Part shown: in pieces, positions 1 through 11,391 of the stretch
Numbering within the stretch: position 1 is the stretch's first letter
Layout of the letters: each line of letters opens with the position of its first letter
Assembly (NCBI RefSeq): GCF_000003815.2
Contig: NC_049993.1
Span: 4,159,586-4,214,535 of the forward strand
Reading direction: 5' to 3'
Origin: Branchiostoma floridae
Lineage: Eukaryota; Chordata; Leptocardii; Amphioxiformes; Branchiostomatidae
Length of the DNA stretch: 54,950 nt
Translations under genes and position numbers: made by a program
The notes under the pieces: generated by a model
Databases searched by the model: none
What the model was told of the DNA's origin: nothing
Seen by the model: the letters and a program-made list of their open reading frames with translations, nothing else

Positions 1-12
1 GAGTACCTAATG

Positions 13-366
13 CAGAGCTCTAGCCAGCTCGACATTTTTTACCGTCAGCCAATTCCCATTGTCGCGAAAACACTATTCCTGACTTAGAGAGACTTCAAAC
101 TGAGACCTTGAAAAACGGGTTTTAATGAGATTATCGTATGCGAAAGGGCACCGACACACATTATCAACAATCATAACAATAGCAAAACAAACAGTGTGTG
201 GCTTTTACGGCCGTGGACGGCTTCCCCAAGCAGCCTGTAGCTTCCAACAAGGAGATTTTATCAGAGATTTGTCCGTCAAAGTTGACGGATTGGTTTTAAC
301 ATTTTTCCGTCACACGCAGCAAATTTCCGTCAATTGACGGAAAAACGGATGCTGGCTAGAGCCCTG
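13..366. repeat. Foldback element with hAT-like ends (CAGRGCTCTAGCCAGC)
   Basis: The left end CAGAGCTCTAGCCAGC at 13 is mirrored by a right end that reads CAGGGCTCTAGCCAGC on the other strand, ending at 366. Inside, the motif CCGTCAA/TTGACGG recurs several times near 270-345. The flanks (acctaatg and accttta) are only roughly alike, so the target duplication is uncertain. It is read as a non-autonomous hAT-type MITE and has no coding capacity. Confidence 0.5.
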
Positions 367-533
367 ACCTTTAATGTTAGGACTAGGAGTGAGAAGTGTA
401 ACGTTACCACGTCTGGTGCAACAATAGACACCTTTCACACCAACAACAACAAACAATGAAAAAATGCAAGGAGGGGGTGTTTCAGCCTCTTTCTCAACCA
501 AGCATGGTGACTGTTGTAAGGCTATCTCTTGCT

Positions 534-2247
534 CACCCCCACCTAACTCCTTCTGCTTTTCCCCCTACCCGTTCACCTTTTCCCCCGGACTTCTCCTTAA
601 CCCCCGCTGTACTTCTGCTGTGCCCCCGTCATTCCTCTTTACCCCCGGTGTAATTCTGCTTTTCCCCCGCCCTTCTGCTTTACCCCCAATGGCCGCCGTC
701 AACCCGAATTTCACGTAGTCGACACGAAAATCGTTCGGAAAGTAACAATAACGGTTGCGCCACGGAACATGAAATATCCTATGCTCTAGTACACATTCTG
801 GGCCACCTTTCTGCCAAATGGCGTTTCACAACTCCTTCCCAGTCTGAACTGAAAAGCCATGTGCCGTCAGCAGCGCGTCGTTTGTGGCACTCCACTACTA
901 CATGTACTTCCTGGAGGCTGGGTGGTGAAGCGCTTGAGGCCGGCACGCTGTGCTATGACGATCGGGCGACTCGCTAAGTTCGGCACCGATATGGTTACCC
1001 AGGAGCCCAGGACTAACAGGTTGTTCTGTTTCAAGAGGGACACACCGACCCAGGTTGGAAACAACGCAGGTAAAAGTCCCCGTGTCGATCCGAGGAACAA
1101 GGTAGCGCCCGTGAATAGGCCCTGCGTCTCAGCCTGACCAGCATAGTGGGACCAAACTACATGTATTTTTTTTTATCTCACTGTGACTTCTCGGTATGCT
1201 TAGTAAAGAAAGAGTACATTTCAAATACAAATGTATACCCTTTATTTTTTTTTTTACAAACTCGCTATGTGTCCATTTACAGTCCCTTAGTACCAAGATA
1301 TCATGGGCTCGAGATCTCTTCATACATTTCTTGTTACTCGCATGTATTGTACGCCCTGATGCATTTGACTGTTCCCACACGTTCTGCATGCCAAAGATCC
1401 AGCCACCCTTCGAGTTACACTGTTCACAAACACAAATACAGACGCACGGTACTGAAACCACAGCATATACGTGACGTGACGTATTAAAGATGCCGCAGCA
1501 GACATTTTATGAAGATCTGTTACATCAAGTGAAAACTTTAAATGCTACATGCATACATGGAACCATTCCGACCCTTTAATAGTGTAAGCATTCTGTGCCT
1601 GTCTTTAGTGAATTGATTCTGCACTCTCTTTGTACCTCATTCCCATACTATATTGTTACCATCACTTCACCATTGCATTTATAAGAATTATAAGATCCTG
1701 AATTTGATGCCAAGCCTAATGATTTTCTGAAACGCCGCAAAACCCCGGCCTCAAGCGCTTCACCATTGCATTTATAAGAATTATAAGATCCTGAATTTGA
1801 TGCCAAGCCTAATGATTTTCTGAAACGCCACAAAACCCCGGCCTCAAGCGCTTCACCACCCAGCCTCCAGGAAGTACATGTAGTAGTGGAGCGCCACAAA
1901 CGACGCGCTGCTGACGGGACATGCTTTTTCAGTTCAGACTGGGAAGGAGTTGTGAAACGCCATTTGGCAGAAAGGTGGCCCAGAATGTGTACTAGAGCAT
2001 AGGCTATTTCATGTTCCGTGGCGCAACCGTTATTGTTACTTTCCGAACGATTTTCGTGTCGACTACGTGAAATTCGGGTTGACGGCGGCCATTGGGGGTA
2101 AAGCAGAAGGGCGGGGGAAAAGCAGAATTACACCGGGGGTAAAGAGGAATGACGGGGGCACAGATGAAGTACAGCGGGGGTTAAGGAGAAGTCCGGGGGA
2201 AAAGGTGAACGGGTAGGGGGAAAAGCAGAAGGAGTTAGGTGGGGGTG
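534..2247. repeat. Long-terminal-inverted-repeat element, ~400-bp arms
   Basis: The segment 534-943 recurs in inverted orientation at 1838-2247 with few differences, leaving a spacer of about 0.9 kb. The outer 150 bases of each arm carry runs of five or so C residues spaced about 21 bases apart, separated by CTTCTGCTTTA-like text, so each arm is itself a degenerate tandem array. The spacer holds no recognisable protein. Short reading frames inside the arms are by-products of the repeat. It could be a large foldback transposon or a decayed, internally deleted DNA transposon. Confidence 0.7.
1665..1850. repeat. Two tandem 93-bp units at the inner edge of the right arm
   Basis: The unit starting cttcaccattgcattt at 1665 is repeated starting at 1758 with very few changes. 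A third partial start (cttcaccaccc) at 1851 leads into the inverted arm. The unit ends in the same CCGGCCTCAAGCG text that closes the left arm, so the array probably arose by local duplication at the arm boundary. Confidence 0.75.
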
Positions 2248-2669
2248 TTGCTTGAAGCAAGGAGGTTAAAAAAAATTTAACTTCCTCGCTTGAAGTCATG
2301 TACATATGCTAATGACATGTATAAGGCTGCAAGCAAGAGATACCCCAACCGTTACAACAGTTGATGCAGTTAACCTCAACCCAAAATAGTCATACTTACA
2401 TCCATAAAAAAGAAAAGAAAAATCATATGGTAGCCTGGCTAGTGGCCTGGCTTGCCTGCAGGCTAGCCTGATGGGCCCAGGCTTTTCTGTAAACCCGAAA
2501 AAAAAGCTATATATAACGTTAACTGTCAATTATCTTGAACATAAACGACAGATACAAACTGTTTGCCTAGCCTGCAGGTACAGACTGTACCATCCGACAA
2601 CAAAAAATTATGAAAGTCCTAGCTTGTAAACAAGAAGACAACACGTGTGTGTTGGTTGCGAGTCCTCAC

Positions 2670-2861
2670 TCTTCTTTGGTGGCAGTCTATCCAGTATAAG
2701 TTGGGTTCCTTATGGCGTAGGATCCCTCCTTTGGTCACTAGAACTTCCTCTCCCTCTTGCCTAAGTCCGGGGCCGAGTGCAACTTTAGAAGTTTTCTCAG
2801 ACGCCCGAAATTCCGATAAAATGTCGCCGGGAATCACAACTTTACCAACGGAGTCCGCCAT
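2670..2861 (-). CDS. EXOSC3: Exosome complex component RRP40 (EXOSC3), exon 1 only
   Basis: RRP40 is a cap subunit of the RNA exosome (N-terminal, S1 and KH domains) that works in nuclear and cytoplasmic 3'-5' RNA processing and decay. This exon encodes the first 64 residues. It has a GKVVIPGD start, then GPGLRQEGEEVLVTKGGILR and HKEPNLYWID, which match the conserved N-terminal domain of animal EXOSC3 (GPGLR, LLVTK, LRHKEP, YWVD). It ends HQRR followed by a GTGAGG donor at phase 0, and in orthologues the next residue begins the YVPVKGD-type S1 region. The remaining exons were not found between 1 and 2669, so they lie beyond the left edge and intron 1 exceeds 2.6 kb. The ATG at 2861 is chosen because it gives MADS and the family-length N-terminus. 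A palindromic repeat begins about 20 bases upstream. Confidence 0.85.
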
Positions 2862-2881
2862 TTTGTTTTCAAACTAATATG

Positions 2882-2982
2882 CGGTTCAAAAGCGACACTC
2901 GACGTCTAACTGAGGTACTGCAACAGGCGCTCTCAGTAAACTGCAGTACCTCAGTCAGCCACAGGGTGTCCCTTTTGAACCG
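2882..2982. repeat. ~100-bp near-palindrome next to EXOSC3 start
   Basis: CGGTTCAAAAGCGACAC at 2882 is mirrored by GTGTCCCTTTTGAACCG ending at 2982 (one mismatch). Inside, CTGAGGTACTGCA pairs with TGCAGTACCTCAG around a loop of about 20 bases. It is a very small MITE or foldback element inside the presumed promoter or 5' leader of EXOSC3. Confidence 0.75.
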
Positions 2983-3192
2983 TGGAAAATTAGAAGTTTG
3001 TTTACTAACTGATGTTAAGAGTTTGTATGTGCTTTGGGTGCAGAATCTCGCCAAGTCAACCGTAGGTTGTCTCTTTTCAACCGTGTTTGCAGTTATCATA
3101 ATAAATACTGTTGTACTGCGATGTTATATAATCCAAGATAATGAAACGGTCTGAATCCGCGACTGTGTCACTGTAACAGTAACTGTTAACAC

Positions 3193-3625
3193 TAGGGCTG
3201 GGTACCGGTACAGAAAATTCAGGTACAGGTCCGGTTCAGGTCCAAAGGATCAGGTACAGGTCCGGACCTGAACCTGGACCTGATGCAGTATGACTCATAT
3301 CAATGGTCCATTTCACTACAAAGAGATCTATTTGGTGGAGTATTAGACTTACACTGGCGTTTTAAAGTCCTTCAACACTAACTGCACCTGTACGATTGGC
3401 TGTAAAACGTGGTAGAAATTACTATAAACTCTATTCTACTTCACTCTTGTTATTTTCTTCCACCTGCAAGCGCCAAAGCGCGTGAATGCCTGATAAAATA
3501 ATCTGTTAATTTTCTAATCGGTCCAACATCCGGTCCACCTATTTTTTTCAGGTCCGGTTTTTCTGGACCGGTCCAATAAGAAAAACCGGTTTTGTACCGG
3601 TACACTGTACCGATACCCAGCCCTA
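3193..3625. repeat. hAT-type MITE, TAGGGCTGGGTA ends, copy 1
   Basis: The terminal inverted repeats TAGGGCTGGGTACCGGTAC / GTACCGATACCCAGCCCTA enclose 433 bp. It is flanked on both sides by the identical 8-bp GTTAACAC (3185-3192, 3626-3633), the duplication length typical of hAT transposases. Subterminal text is rich in GGTCCAGGT motifs. A closely similar copy in inverse orientation lies at 44783-45215. Confidence 0.88.
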
Positions 3626-3639
3626 GTTAACACCATTGT

Positions 3640-5150
3640 TGCACACCAGTGGTTGATCAAATCCGGCTTAAGACGGTTAAAGCGCCACATGTCACGTCCT
3701 TTATTTTACATTTTGATATGTACCTTTCAACTGAGACAAAATCGAAAGAAAGTTGGTTTCATCTCAACATCCCACACCGCTCAGTTGGTAGACAAAATTG
3801 AACTTTTCTTCGGATCACAGATGGCTGTGTTCACACCTACGCCCTGGCGGGAGCTTTTTACACAGAAAGGAACGTTTAGACCCATGATATTATGATAGAT
3901 ACTGAAACTGTGAGTCACTGTGTATTGTGTCACTCTGAGACAATGAACATTTCTCTGACATTGCTCCAGAAATACTTGACGAGAGGTGCACTGGTAAGCA
4001 GGAACCATTTTGTTGTCAACAACGATCAAAGTCTTGGGATCTTATCAAGTCTTCCTTTCATGTAGAAAAGGCAGCAAACAGATGCAAACGTCTGTAAGAT
4101 AGCCCCCTCAAGGTAGAAAGACATTTTAAAGTTATAATCCTAGCTGGACTAAGGGACTATGAGAAGTTTAGATGTTTCAGTCGGCGGCGGTGTTTCTCTT
4201 TATTTGGCGGTGTTTTTTGTTTATTTATGCACAAGCCGTATTTACATATCTTGTTTATAAAATAGAGCCGTATCTCTCACTTTGAATATTTTATCGTTTT
4301 ACAGCAGCATTCAACTACTGTGGGGGTTATTCAGAGAAATATTTATAAAAAAGCAAAGAGTCCTGAGTAAGTTTGTATTAATGCTTATAGCAATGATATA
4401 TTTTAGACGGTCGCAAAATCGCAAAGGGCAGGAGAGTGGTGGGTGTACTGTTTTGCATTAATGTCAAACTAATTAACAATTACTTTATTGGCTTCAATAG
4501 TATCACATACTATAATTGCAGGCTTAGTAAAAATACTATAGCTTTTATTGTATGAATTAAAGCGTGCTGAATGTAATGGGTTAAATGTAAGCTACCAGTA
4601 GTTGTACGAGTGCCTACGGAATACCTGTCACAACTGTGTAATAAACTTGACTTCCGTAAAAAGCTTTATCAGGCTGGTACCTCACTTAATAATAAGAATT
4701 TTTTTTACACTCCTTTATTTATTCTATACCGAAATTTTGTTGCAATTGGTGTTGCTGCTTACTTACAGATGCGGTCACAAACGTAAACTATTTACAAATA
4801 TATACTGTTAACTGCTTATTCTAATTTCAACAATGCGGTTCTAAACGTAAAGGCGTGTTATGACTTGTTTTTCAGAACTTGCACCATGATTAAAATTTTC
4901 ATGATTATACATGTTGATATTATTCAAATAAACAGCTCCAGACAATCAAATTTAGCTTATACGTAAGCGTAATGTTTAGTTGTTTATCATAACGCATTTC
5001 GGACCAGCTACGGAGGGCCGCACCCTACAAGAAGAAAAGCCTGACGCATTCTACATGTACACTGAAACTCTCACGGTCTCTGCCCAGAAGGTGTAAGCTA
5101 AAGCTATCCTCTGACTTGAAAGGTATGTTTCTTTTAGTGTATACAGACCT
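3640..5150. other. Gene-free AT-rich stretch
   Basis: Reading both strands, no conserved protein, RNA gene or clear repeat is seen here. Short reading frames have no recognisable similarity and no splice context. Confidence 0.5.
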
Positions 5151-5153
5151 GAG

Positions 5154-5592
5154 TAGGGCTGGGTATCGGTACAGAAAATGTCCAGGTACGGTCCAGGTCC
5201 AGAGGATTAGGTCCAGGCCTGGACCTGGACCTATTCATCTGAAAACTTATCATTTTCGCTACAAATGATTCTGTTTGATTGAGTATCCGACGTCCATAGG
5301 CGTTTTAGAATCCTGTCTTCATATAATCAACTCTAACTGCCTCTGTTTTATGTCAAATTTGACTGTAGAAACTTAGTACATGTGACTATCAACTCTCCTC
5401 TACTTAGCTCCTGTTATTTTCTTGGACATGTAAGCCCTATAAAACACGTGAATGCCGGCCGATATAATCTGTTCATTTTCGAAACGATCCAACATCCGGT
5501 CCACTGATTTTTTATCAGGTTCAAATTTTCTGGACTTGTCCAACAAGAAAAAACGGTTTTGTACTTGTTCACAGTACCGGTGCCCATCCCTA
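5154..5592. repeat. hAT-type MITE, TAGGGCTGGGTA ends, copy 2 (decayed)
   Basis: It starts TAGGGCTGGGTATCGGTAC, ends CCGGTGCCCATCCCTA and has the same internal layout as the copy at 3193. The right end has substitutions and the 8-bp flanks do not match, so this is an older copy. Confidence 0.75.
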
Positions 5593-5599
5593 CGCTTGA

Positions 5600-8500
5600 C
5601 GTAATTCTGTTGTTTCACCTTAATAAGGGTTCAATTCTACAAGCAGATGTTGAGGTGGAAGAATGTGAATTTTTTTTATTCCGACTGGTAACTGTCAGTT
5701 AAAACCAGCCGTCAGAAAACGAACACGATTTTACCCAACATCTGCATGAAGTTATTTTTGCTGAGAAGTACAGGGTTGCTTTAATTGTCTGACGATCTAG
5801 CCCTGCAACAAGCTCAAACAGAATCAAACGACAGACGACGAGAAATTTCCTATGCAATGCACATTTAAACCATGCAAAAACAATCACTTTAAAACGCATT
5901 TACCTTCATTTTATACGTAAAATCTTTACCAACATCACAATGTTTGATTTGTGGGTTAAAGTTTGTCCGTTCCGTCCCCGCTTTGGGTTCAAAGAACAGA
6001 GCTACACTTCGGCGTTTAAACGAGCAGACCTTTTTTTGCATTTTGCAAACGAATGACATAGTGATAAAATGTGTATTACTTTGTATTTCTCCCTAGCTGT
6101 CTACCTACAGTACAGGTAAGGATATTTGACCTCAAACTATTTATATTATAGTAGAACTTTTGCATTTAGCCAACGTGAGGGAAAATATTCAAAGAACAGT
6201 ATCAAATGTATTTTCATATTTTCTTGTTTCTTCTTTTTCATACTTTCTTGTTTCTTCTTACACACAATTTTTTTTTACCAGACAAAAAAAAAAGAAAAAC
6301 ATTTTGTCCACTATCAATAATTTTTTTCTTAATAAAAAAGTAGTAAAAAATTCATCTTAAAAAATCTAAAATATTATCCTAAACATGACAGAATCATCTT
6401 ACTAGAGAAGAAATATAAGCACTAAAATTTCAACAAATTCTTGAGATTGAACATTTTGTTTAGAAATAATCAATCAATTCAAGTGGTGCTTCTTGTAAAA
6501 AATTTCCATGCGGAGACTCTTTTTTTTTTCTTATTTTAAGGCTTAAGATTCTTTCTACAATGCATTTTTCCCACGAGTTTAAAAAATGAACACATACTAG
6601 ACAAAACAAATTGTATGGCACAGAAAAGTTGGCTTGAATGGTTTTCGAAAAAGTAGTTAGACAGACCTTTTTAGGGGCACAATGTCTTCCCTTCTGCTGA
6701 TTTTCTCATCCTAAAGCGCAACGAAGTCAAACACACGTCAGCAAAACAGTAAACAACCTCAATATGAATATTTAAACCACCTGCTCTAGACAATCAACAC
6801 ATTCACATCATATGACCGTAGTTTATTATATAACGTTACATGTATTATAGGCTGACGTCAGACTTGCGTTGCGTAGTACAGGACTCAAAATGTTACTACG
6901 ATTAAAATTCTTGAAAATCATTCTTTCCCTTGCAAATTTTAATATTTCTATTTAAGGGAACAGGTAGGTCTACGCTTTATTTCATTTTATAACATTCTAA
7001 CATTTGTTCAATCCACCAGTTTAGTTGGTGTAAGGGGAGAATTCAGTTGTTCAGTCCTCCGGATAGGAATAGTGGAATCAAAGGTAATTTTATCTACAAT
7101 AGACACCGTATTTTTTTTTAATTGTCATTTCGTATAACGTTACCCATGTGACTTTTTGAAGTAGAAAAATAAAAGTCAAGTTACGGGTTAGTACTTTTAG
7201 TACTTGTTGAGCACATACCCTAGATGGTCAAAAGGCCACCTAATTTTTAATTCAACTGCAGTTGCTTAGTTTGCGCCTCGGTTTGCACACCAGTAAAACA
7301 AACCAAATAAAAAAACGCTTTCTGGGAACAAGGACGTTTTAAGCCTTTCTGAAATGTCTAGTTTAAGCCATACATACCTTTTGGGTAATCTCCAAGCAGA
7401 TTCCTCCGTGGCATAAGACAGTAACATAAGTTAAAGATGGGGAAGGAGTTTAGCCGCCAGAGGAGTAAATTGGCCACGCGTGAGATTACCTTTTGGGGAC
7501 TCTGGTGTTGTTAAGTAATAGTTTTGGCAGTGTCAAAAACTGCAGATAACAAATTTATGATGAGAGAACAATTTTAGCAATGCAACATTTACTTACGTGT
7601 GTGAGCATAGACTTATGACTCTCCTTATTATATAGCCTCTTTGTACATGGAAATTCTGGACAATTCATCTCTCATTGCATACGGAAAAGAAGCCAAACCT
7701 ATCAAATAGCTTAATAAAATCAGATTTAGATTTAGACGTTATTTCTCAACAGCCGTAAGGTTGCCCAGAGGGTCTGTACAGTGATTTTCAAGACCTTGTC
7801 TGAAAACTGCCATAACTAAGCCATAGATGGTAACAAACGGTTCAAACTCGGCAGAGAGGTAAAACAGAGCATTATAGTTATAAAACTGATAATTTTAAGA
7901 TGGCAATTATTATGTATTTTTATAATATCATATATAATATAATGTTGTTTTTTTTTCACTAAAAAGGCAATCCGAGGACCCATTCCCAGCATTAGAAACG
8001 GCTTTTTGAGGGTACATACTTTGATCTACTCCCGTTTTGGAACTGTTTAGCAAGATTAAAAATATCATTCCTGTTTTAGTAAAAATATGTTGTTTTTTTT
8101 TCTTTTCCAGTGTCATAGTTTTGGGGTGTCCCTGTCTTTCTTGCCTTATAGCATAAGACAGCTTATGATAAGTAAAATGTGTAACACAGCTTTGTGTTGT
8201 ACAAATCATTACAAATCATTCTACTTCAAGTCTAATCTTTCTTAGAGATTGCTAGCGGTCCTCAGAACGTTTTAAAGTTTAGATTACAAATATTTCCCTT
8301 CAAGAGAAAATCTTGCTGTCAATCAAGCCAAGTGGCTAATGAATAATGTCCTTCGCACCCCTATGAGATGTAATTATCTGTAATTTGCGCTTTCTACAAA
8401 ACAAAAGGTCTAATGATTACAAGTCTCTTGTTTGTAGTCTTTTGTTATGCAGTGTGTGTCTGAGTTGTTTATACTACAAGGTCAGCTTTAGCTCTCTTGT

Positions 8501-8640
8501 TTTCAGTGAGATATTGACCAAAATGTTTTTACTAATAAACACACACACACACAAAGATCATGATTTAATGGACGGTTTATACAGGTCCATATTTAGGTGA
8601 ATTTTCATAGATAAGGCATGTCAGAAAAAAATGCATCGGA
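5600..8640. other. Gene-free AT-rich stretch
   Basis: Homopolymer A/T runs and AT-rich sequence predominate (for example 6230-6370 and 7920-7950). A short CA run sits at 8540-8554. No coding exon or structured repeat could be supported. Confidence 0.5.
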
Positions 8641-8831
8641 AGCAACATTTTCCAAGGAGGTTATATTCTTGATTTTTCCAAGGAGATTATACCTCCATGC
8701 TACCGGCAAACAAAGAACCCAAGCCAGTGCACACTGTAGAAGGGGTCAGCATACTAGTACAAAGTAATGACTCTCGCACTGGTTGTTTGACTTTGACTTC
8801 AAAGACATTGAGTCAAAACTCGTGTAACAGT

Positions 8832-9316
8832 GGGGCTCAAGCGCTGCCAAACTGATCACGCCAACAGCTCTGAGCTTTTGGTGTTGTGGTTTCCACGTTG
8901 GATTTGTAATCTGCCGCCCGGGTTCCATTTCGGGTGTCCGCATGTTAGTAGTCGGCATGTTGTTTCTTTCTGTTCCTACTCGCCCCTCGAGTTTCTACAT
9001 TGATTCCCACGCCGAACTTATACACGTAACAAGCTGAATGCGTCACACAGTGAGTAACAGGCTAGCAGATGTGTCACACTCTGAGGTTTGAGTATAGTGT
9101 AAGTTTACACAGGAATATCGATCTCAGAGATTCGAGGACCAATCTTGAAAAGAAAGGGGGAAGTATGGGGTTCAAGAGCTGTCAAACTGACCACATGAAA
9201 TGTATAGCTTTTGGTATTGTGGTTTGCATGTTGGACTTGTAATCTGCCGCCCCGCGTTCCATTCCGGGTGTCGGTATGTTGTTTTGTTCTGTTCCTACTC
9301 GCCCCTCTAATTTCTA
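8832..9316. repeat. Diverged direct duplication, two ~160-bp copies
   Basis: The segment 8832-8997 (text such as TTGTAATCTGCCGCC and TTCCTACTCGCCCCTC) recurs in the same orientation at 9167-9316 with many point differences and a small indel. The spacer is unrelated. It may be two copies of a dispersed repeat or an old local duplication. No family is recognised. Confidence 0.65.
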
Positions 9317-9448
9317 CACTTATTTGAAATCCTATTAATCTCATACTTTAACTCATCCAAAGAATGTTTGGATCGTCAATGGTTCAACCAAAACGAAAGA
9401 AAACACAAACTCGTTGTTCTCTCAGCTTACAGCCCTAACATACATTTG

Positions 9449-9652
9449 CATAATTCCACCAGGTGCCATTATACCACCACCTCAAAATAACGTTGTTATA
9501 AAGGCCTTCTCGAGATTATATTCAACGCCTAAATATCTGAATTGTATTACATTTACGATATTTAACATTCGGTATTCAAGACAATCTTGGGAAGACCCCT
9601 GCACTAACGTTTTTTTGAGGTGGCGGTATTATGGCACCTGGTGGAATTATGA
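9449..9652. repeat. Foldback MITE with 40-bp arms
   Basis: CATAATTCCACCAGGTGCCA at 9449 is mirrored at 9633-9652. The arms continue through ATAATACCGCCACCTCAAAA-like text for about 40 bases on each side, with a central spacer of about 120 bp. No target duplication is obvious. Confidence 0.8.
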
Positions 9653-10044
9653 TAGTCGATGTTACATGTTTTGGTACTCCTAGAAAATTTCAAAGGAAAG
9701 TAACTTTTGAAGTCCTTTGAATACAATACCTATTATCTAGTTTGACTGTTGGCATATGACGGGGTACACCAATCATCTCACCAGGAAGAATTAGCGCGCG
9801 ATTCAAATTCAGAACAGAGGCGGGACAGAGGGCGGGGAAGGTCGGGCAATTATCAGCCAAACTCCTGCATATCAACAAGGACCAAGGCTGCACTGGGTTC
9901 ATTACAATATTACAGTAGCTTATTATCATATTTAGATAACTCTGGGCAACCTTACGGCAGTGGAGTTCTCTTTCGATTTATCTATAGTTTCCATCTTCCT
10001 TCTCCGTAAAGTATAAAATTATATATATCACAACTTTACTTTGT

Positions 10045-10085
10045 CTGCAATTAGCCCTCGGGCATGAAATTGCAATAAAAGTCAT
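10045..10085 (+). mobile_element. LINE 3' tail fragment
   Basis: The text AATTAGCCCTCGGGCATGAA followed by an AATAAA-like tail matches the 3' end of the LINE fragment near 30870-30905 in HDAC3 intron 9. Only the tail is recognised here. Confidence 0.55.
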
Positions 10086-10294
10086 TATTATCATTATATA
10101 TTTGGCTCCATACACATTATAGGTTTTAATATGCTGTAGTGTTTTTTTCCCCGTATCCTTCTTCTTATTTTGTCAAATCTTCACCGGATTCAACTTTTCT
10201 TTGAATTACATGGAATTCGAATTCAACATGCGGTAACATGAGACGATATTCCGGGTTCGCTTTTTCATTTTTCATATTATCCGTAATAAATTTT

Positions 10295-11072
10295 TACCTC
10301 CATGAATTGTCATGGAATGGAGGTTATATTTTCTGTTATGTGTCTCTGTCTGTGTAGATGATTACTCAAGAACGGCTGGATGGATTGGTTTCATACTTGT
10401 TGTGTTGGTGGGGTGTGATGAAAGCTCGAATCAATGAGATTTTAGGAGCCGTATCTGTCGTTATAATCGATGTAATAATATCAGAAATCACCCCTATATT
10501 TGAGATATATTGGTACAAGCATCGTGCTTTATGTGTTTGTTAATGGGCTTAGCTCCAAGCAGATGGTGAGGTGACAGCTGTTAGCAGACGGGGTTGGCGC
10601 CAAGTATTCATCTTACAGTTGGTGTAGGGCTGTCAGAGGAAAGTGTGCATCTCGTTTTTGTACCGTGTGAACAGCTGATGTTATGACATATTGGTGGAAA
10701 ATCAAATCACCATCTGACTAAAGTTGGCCACATCCCTTCTTCTTTCTGAGTTTCCCAACTTCCTCCCACCACACCGCTCTGAGGCACATAGTCGAACCTC
10801 AATAATGCTGACAACCTTTAGACATTTTAAATGCCAAACATCAAGCTTAAGGAACACCACGCTACCATATGCCGTCGACCTCTTAAACGCACATTACACA
10901 ATTAAGTGTCACATTTTGACAATTACTAATCAGATGGACATCCTCTGTGTCATTAAATAAATACACCACTACTTTCCCATAACATTTATATTATATAACC
11001 ATTACTCTCAAATACAACGGACTATAAACATACATACCATCCACAAAAAAGCAATAAATATTTCATGGAGGT
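10295..11072. mobile_element. Composite repeat with a LINE reverse-transcriptase C-terminal relic
   Basis: TACCTCCATGAA at 10295 is mirrored by TTCATGGAGGTA ending at 11072. Within it, the plus-strand frame 10724-10957 contains HFKCQTSSLRNTTLPYAVDL, which resembles the (R)N(S/T)xxPxAxxLLN signature at the C-terminus of CR1-like LINE reverse transcriptases. An AATAAA-containing tail follows near 10955. The 10340-10460 part (GATTACTCAAGAACGGCTGG) is a dispersed repeat seen widely in invertebrate genomes. The inverted ends may be coincidental. Confidence 0.5.
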
Positions 11073-11391
11073 ATGAGGTCCCCGAACTCTAGTTTTCATT
11101 GTTTTTAGTTCTTTGAGACAACAATATGTGTCTAGCAATGACCTTAAATTGATTACATACAGAGGTGCCTTATGTAAATAAAAAAGAAACGAAAAAGGTT
11201 GAAATGGAACAGTTCATTCGGGGGGGGGGATGGGGAGGATTATGTTGCATTCACTCGCGGGCAAATGTCGACTATCCTAAATGATGAGAATTACCATTCT
11301 TGTTTGATTTTACAGCCAGTTGCAAGACATAAAGTTTGCTACATGTTTTAAAAGTGTTTCCTTTCTGTTTCTGTCGAAGAGCATGTATACC

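Noticed and set aside
464-718. Pro/Phe-rich frames in the C-tract arrays (also 2063-2305)
   Set aside because: Produced by the 21-base C-tract repeat in the inverted arms. Both arms give the same peptide, which marks it as repeat-derived.
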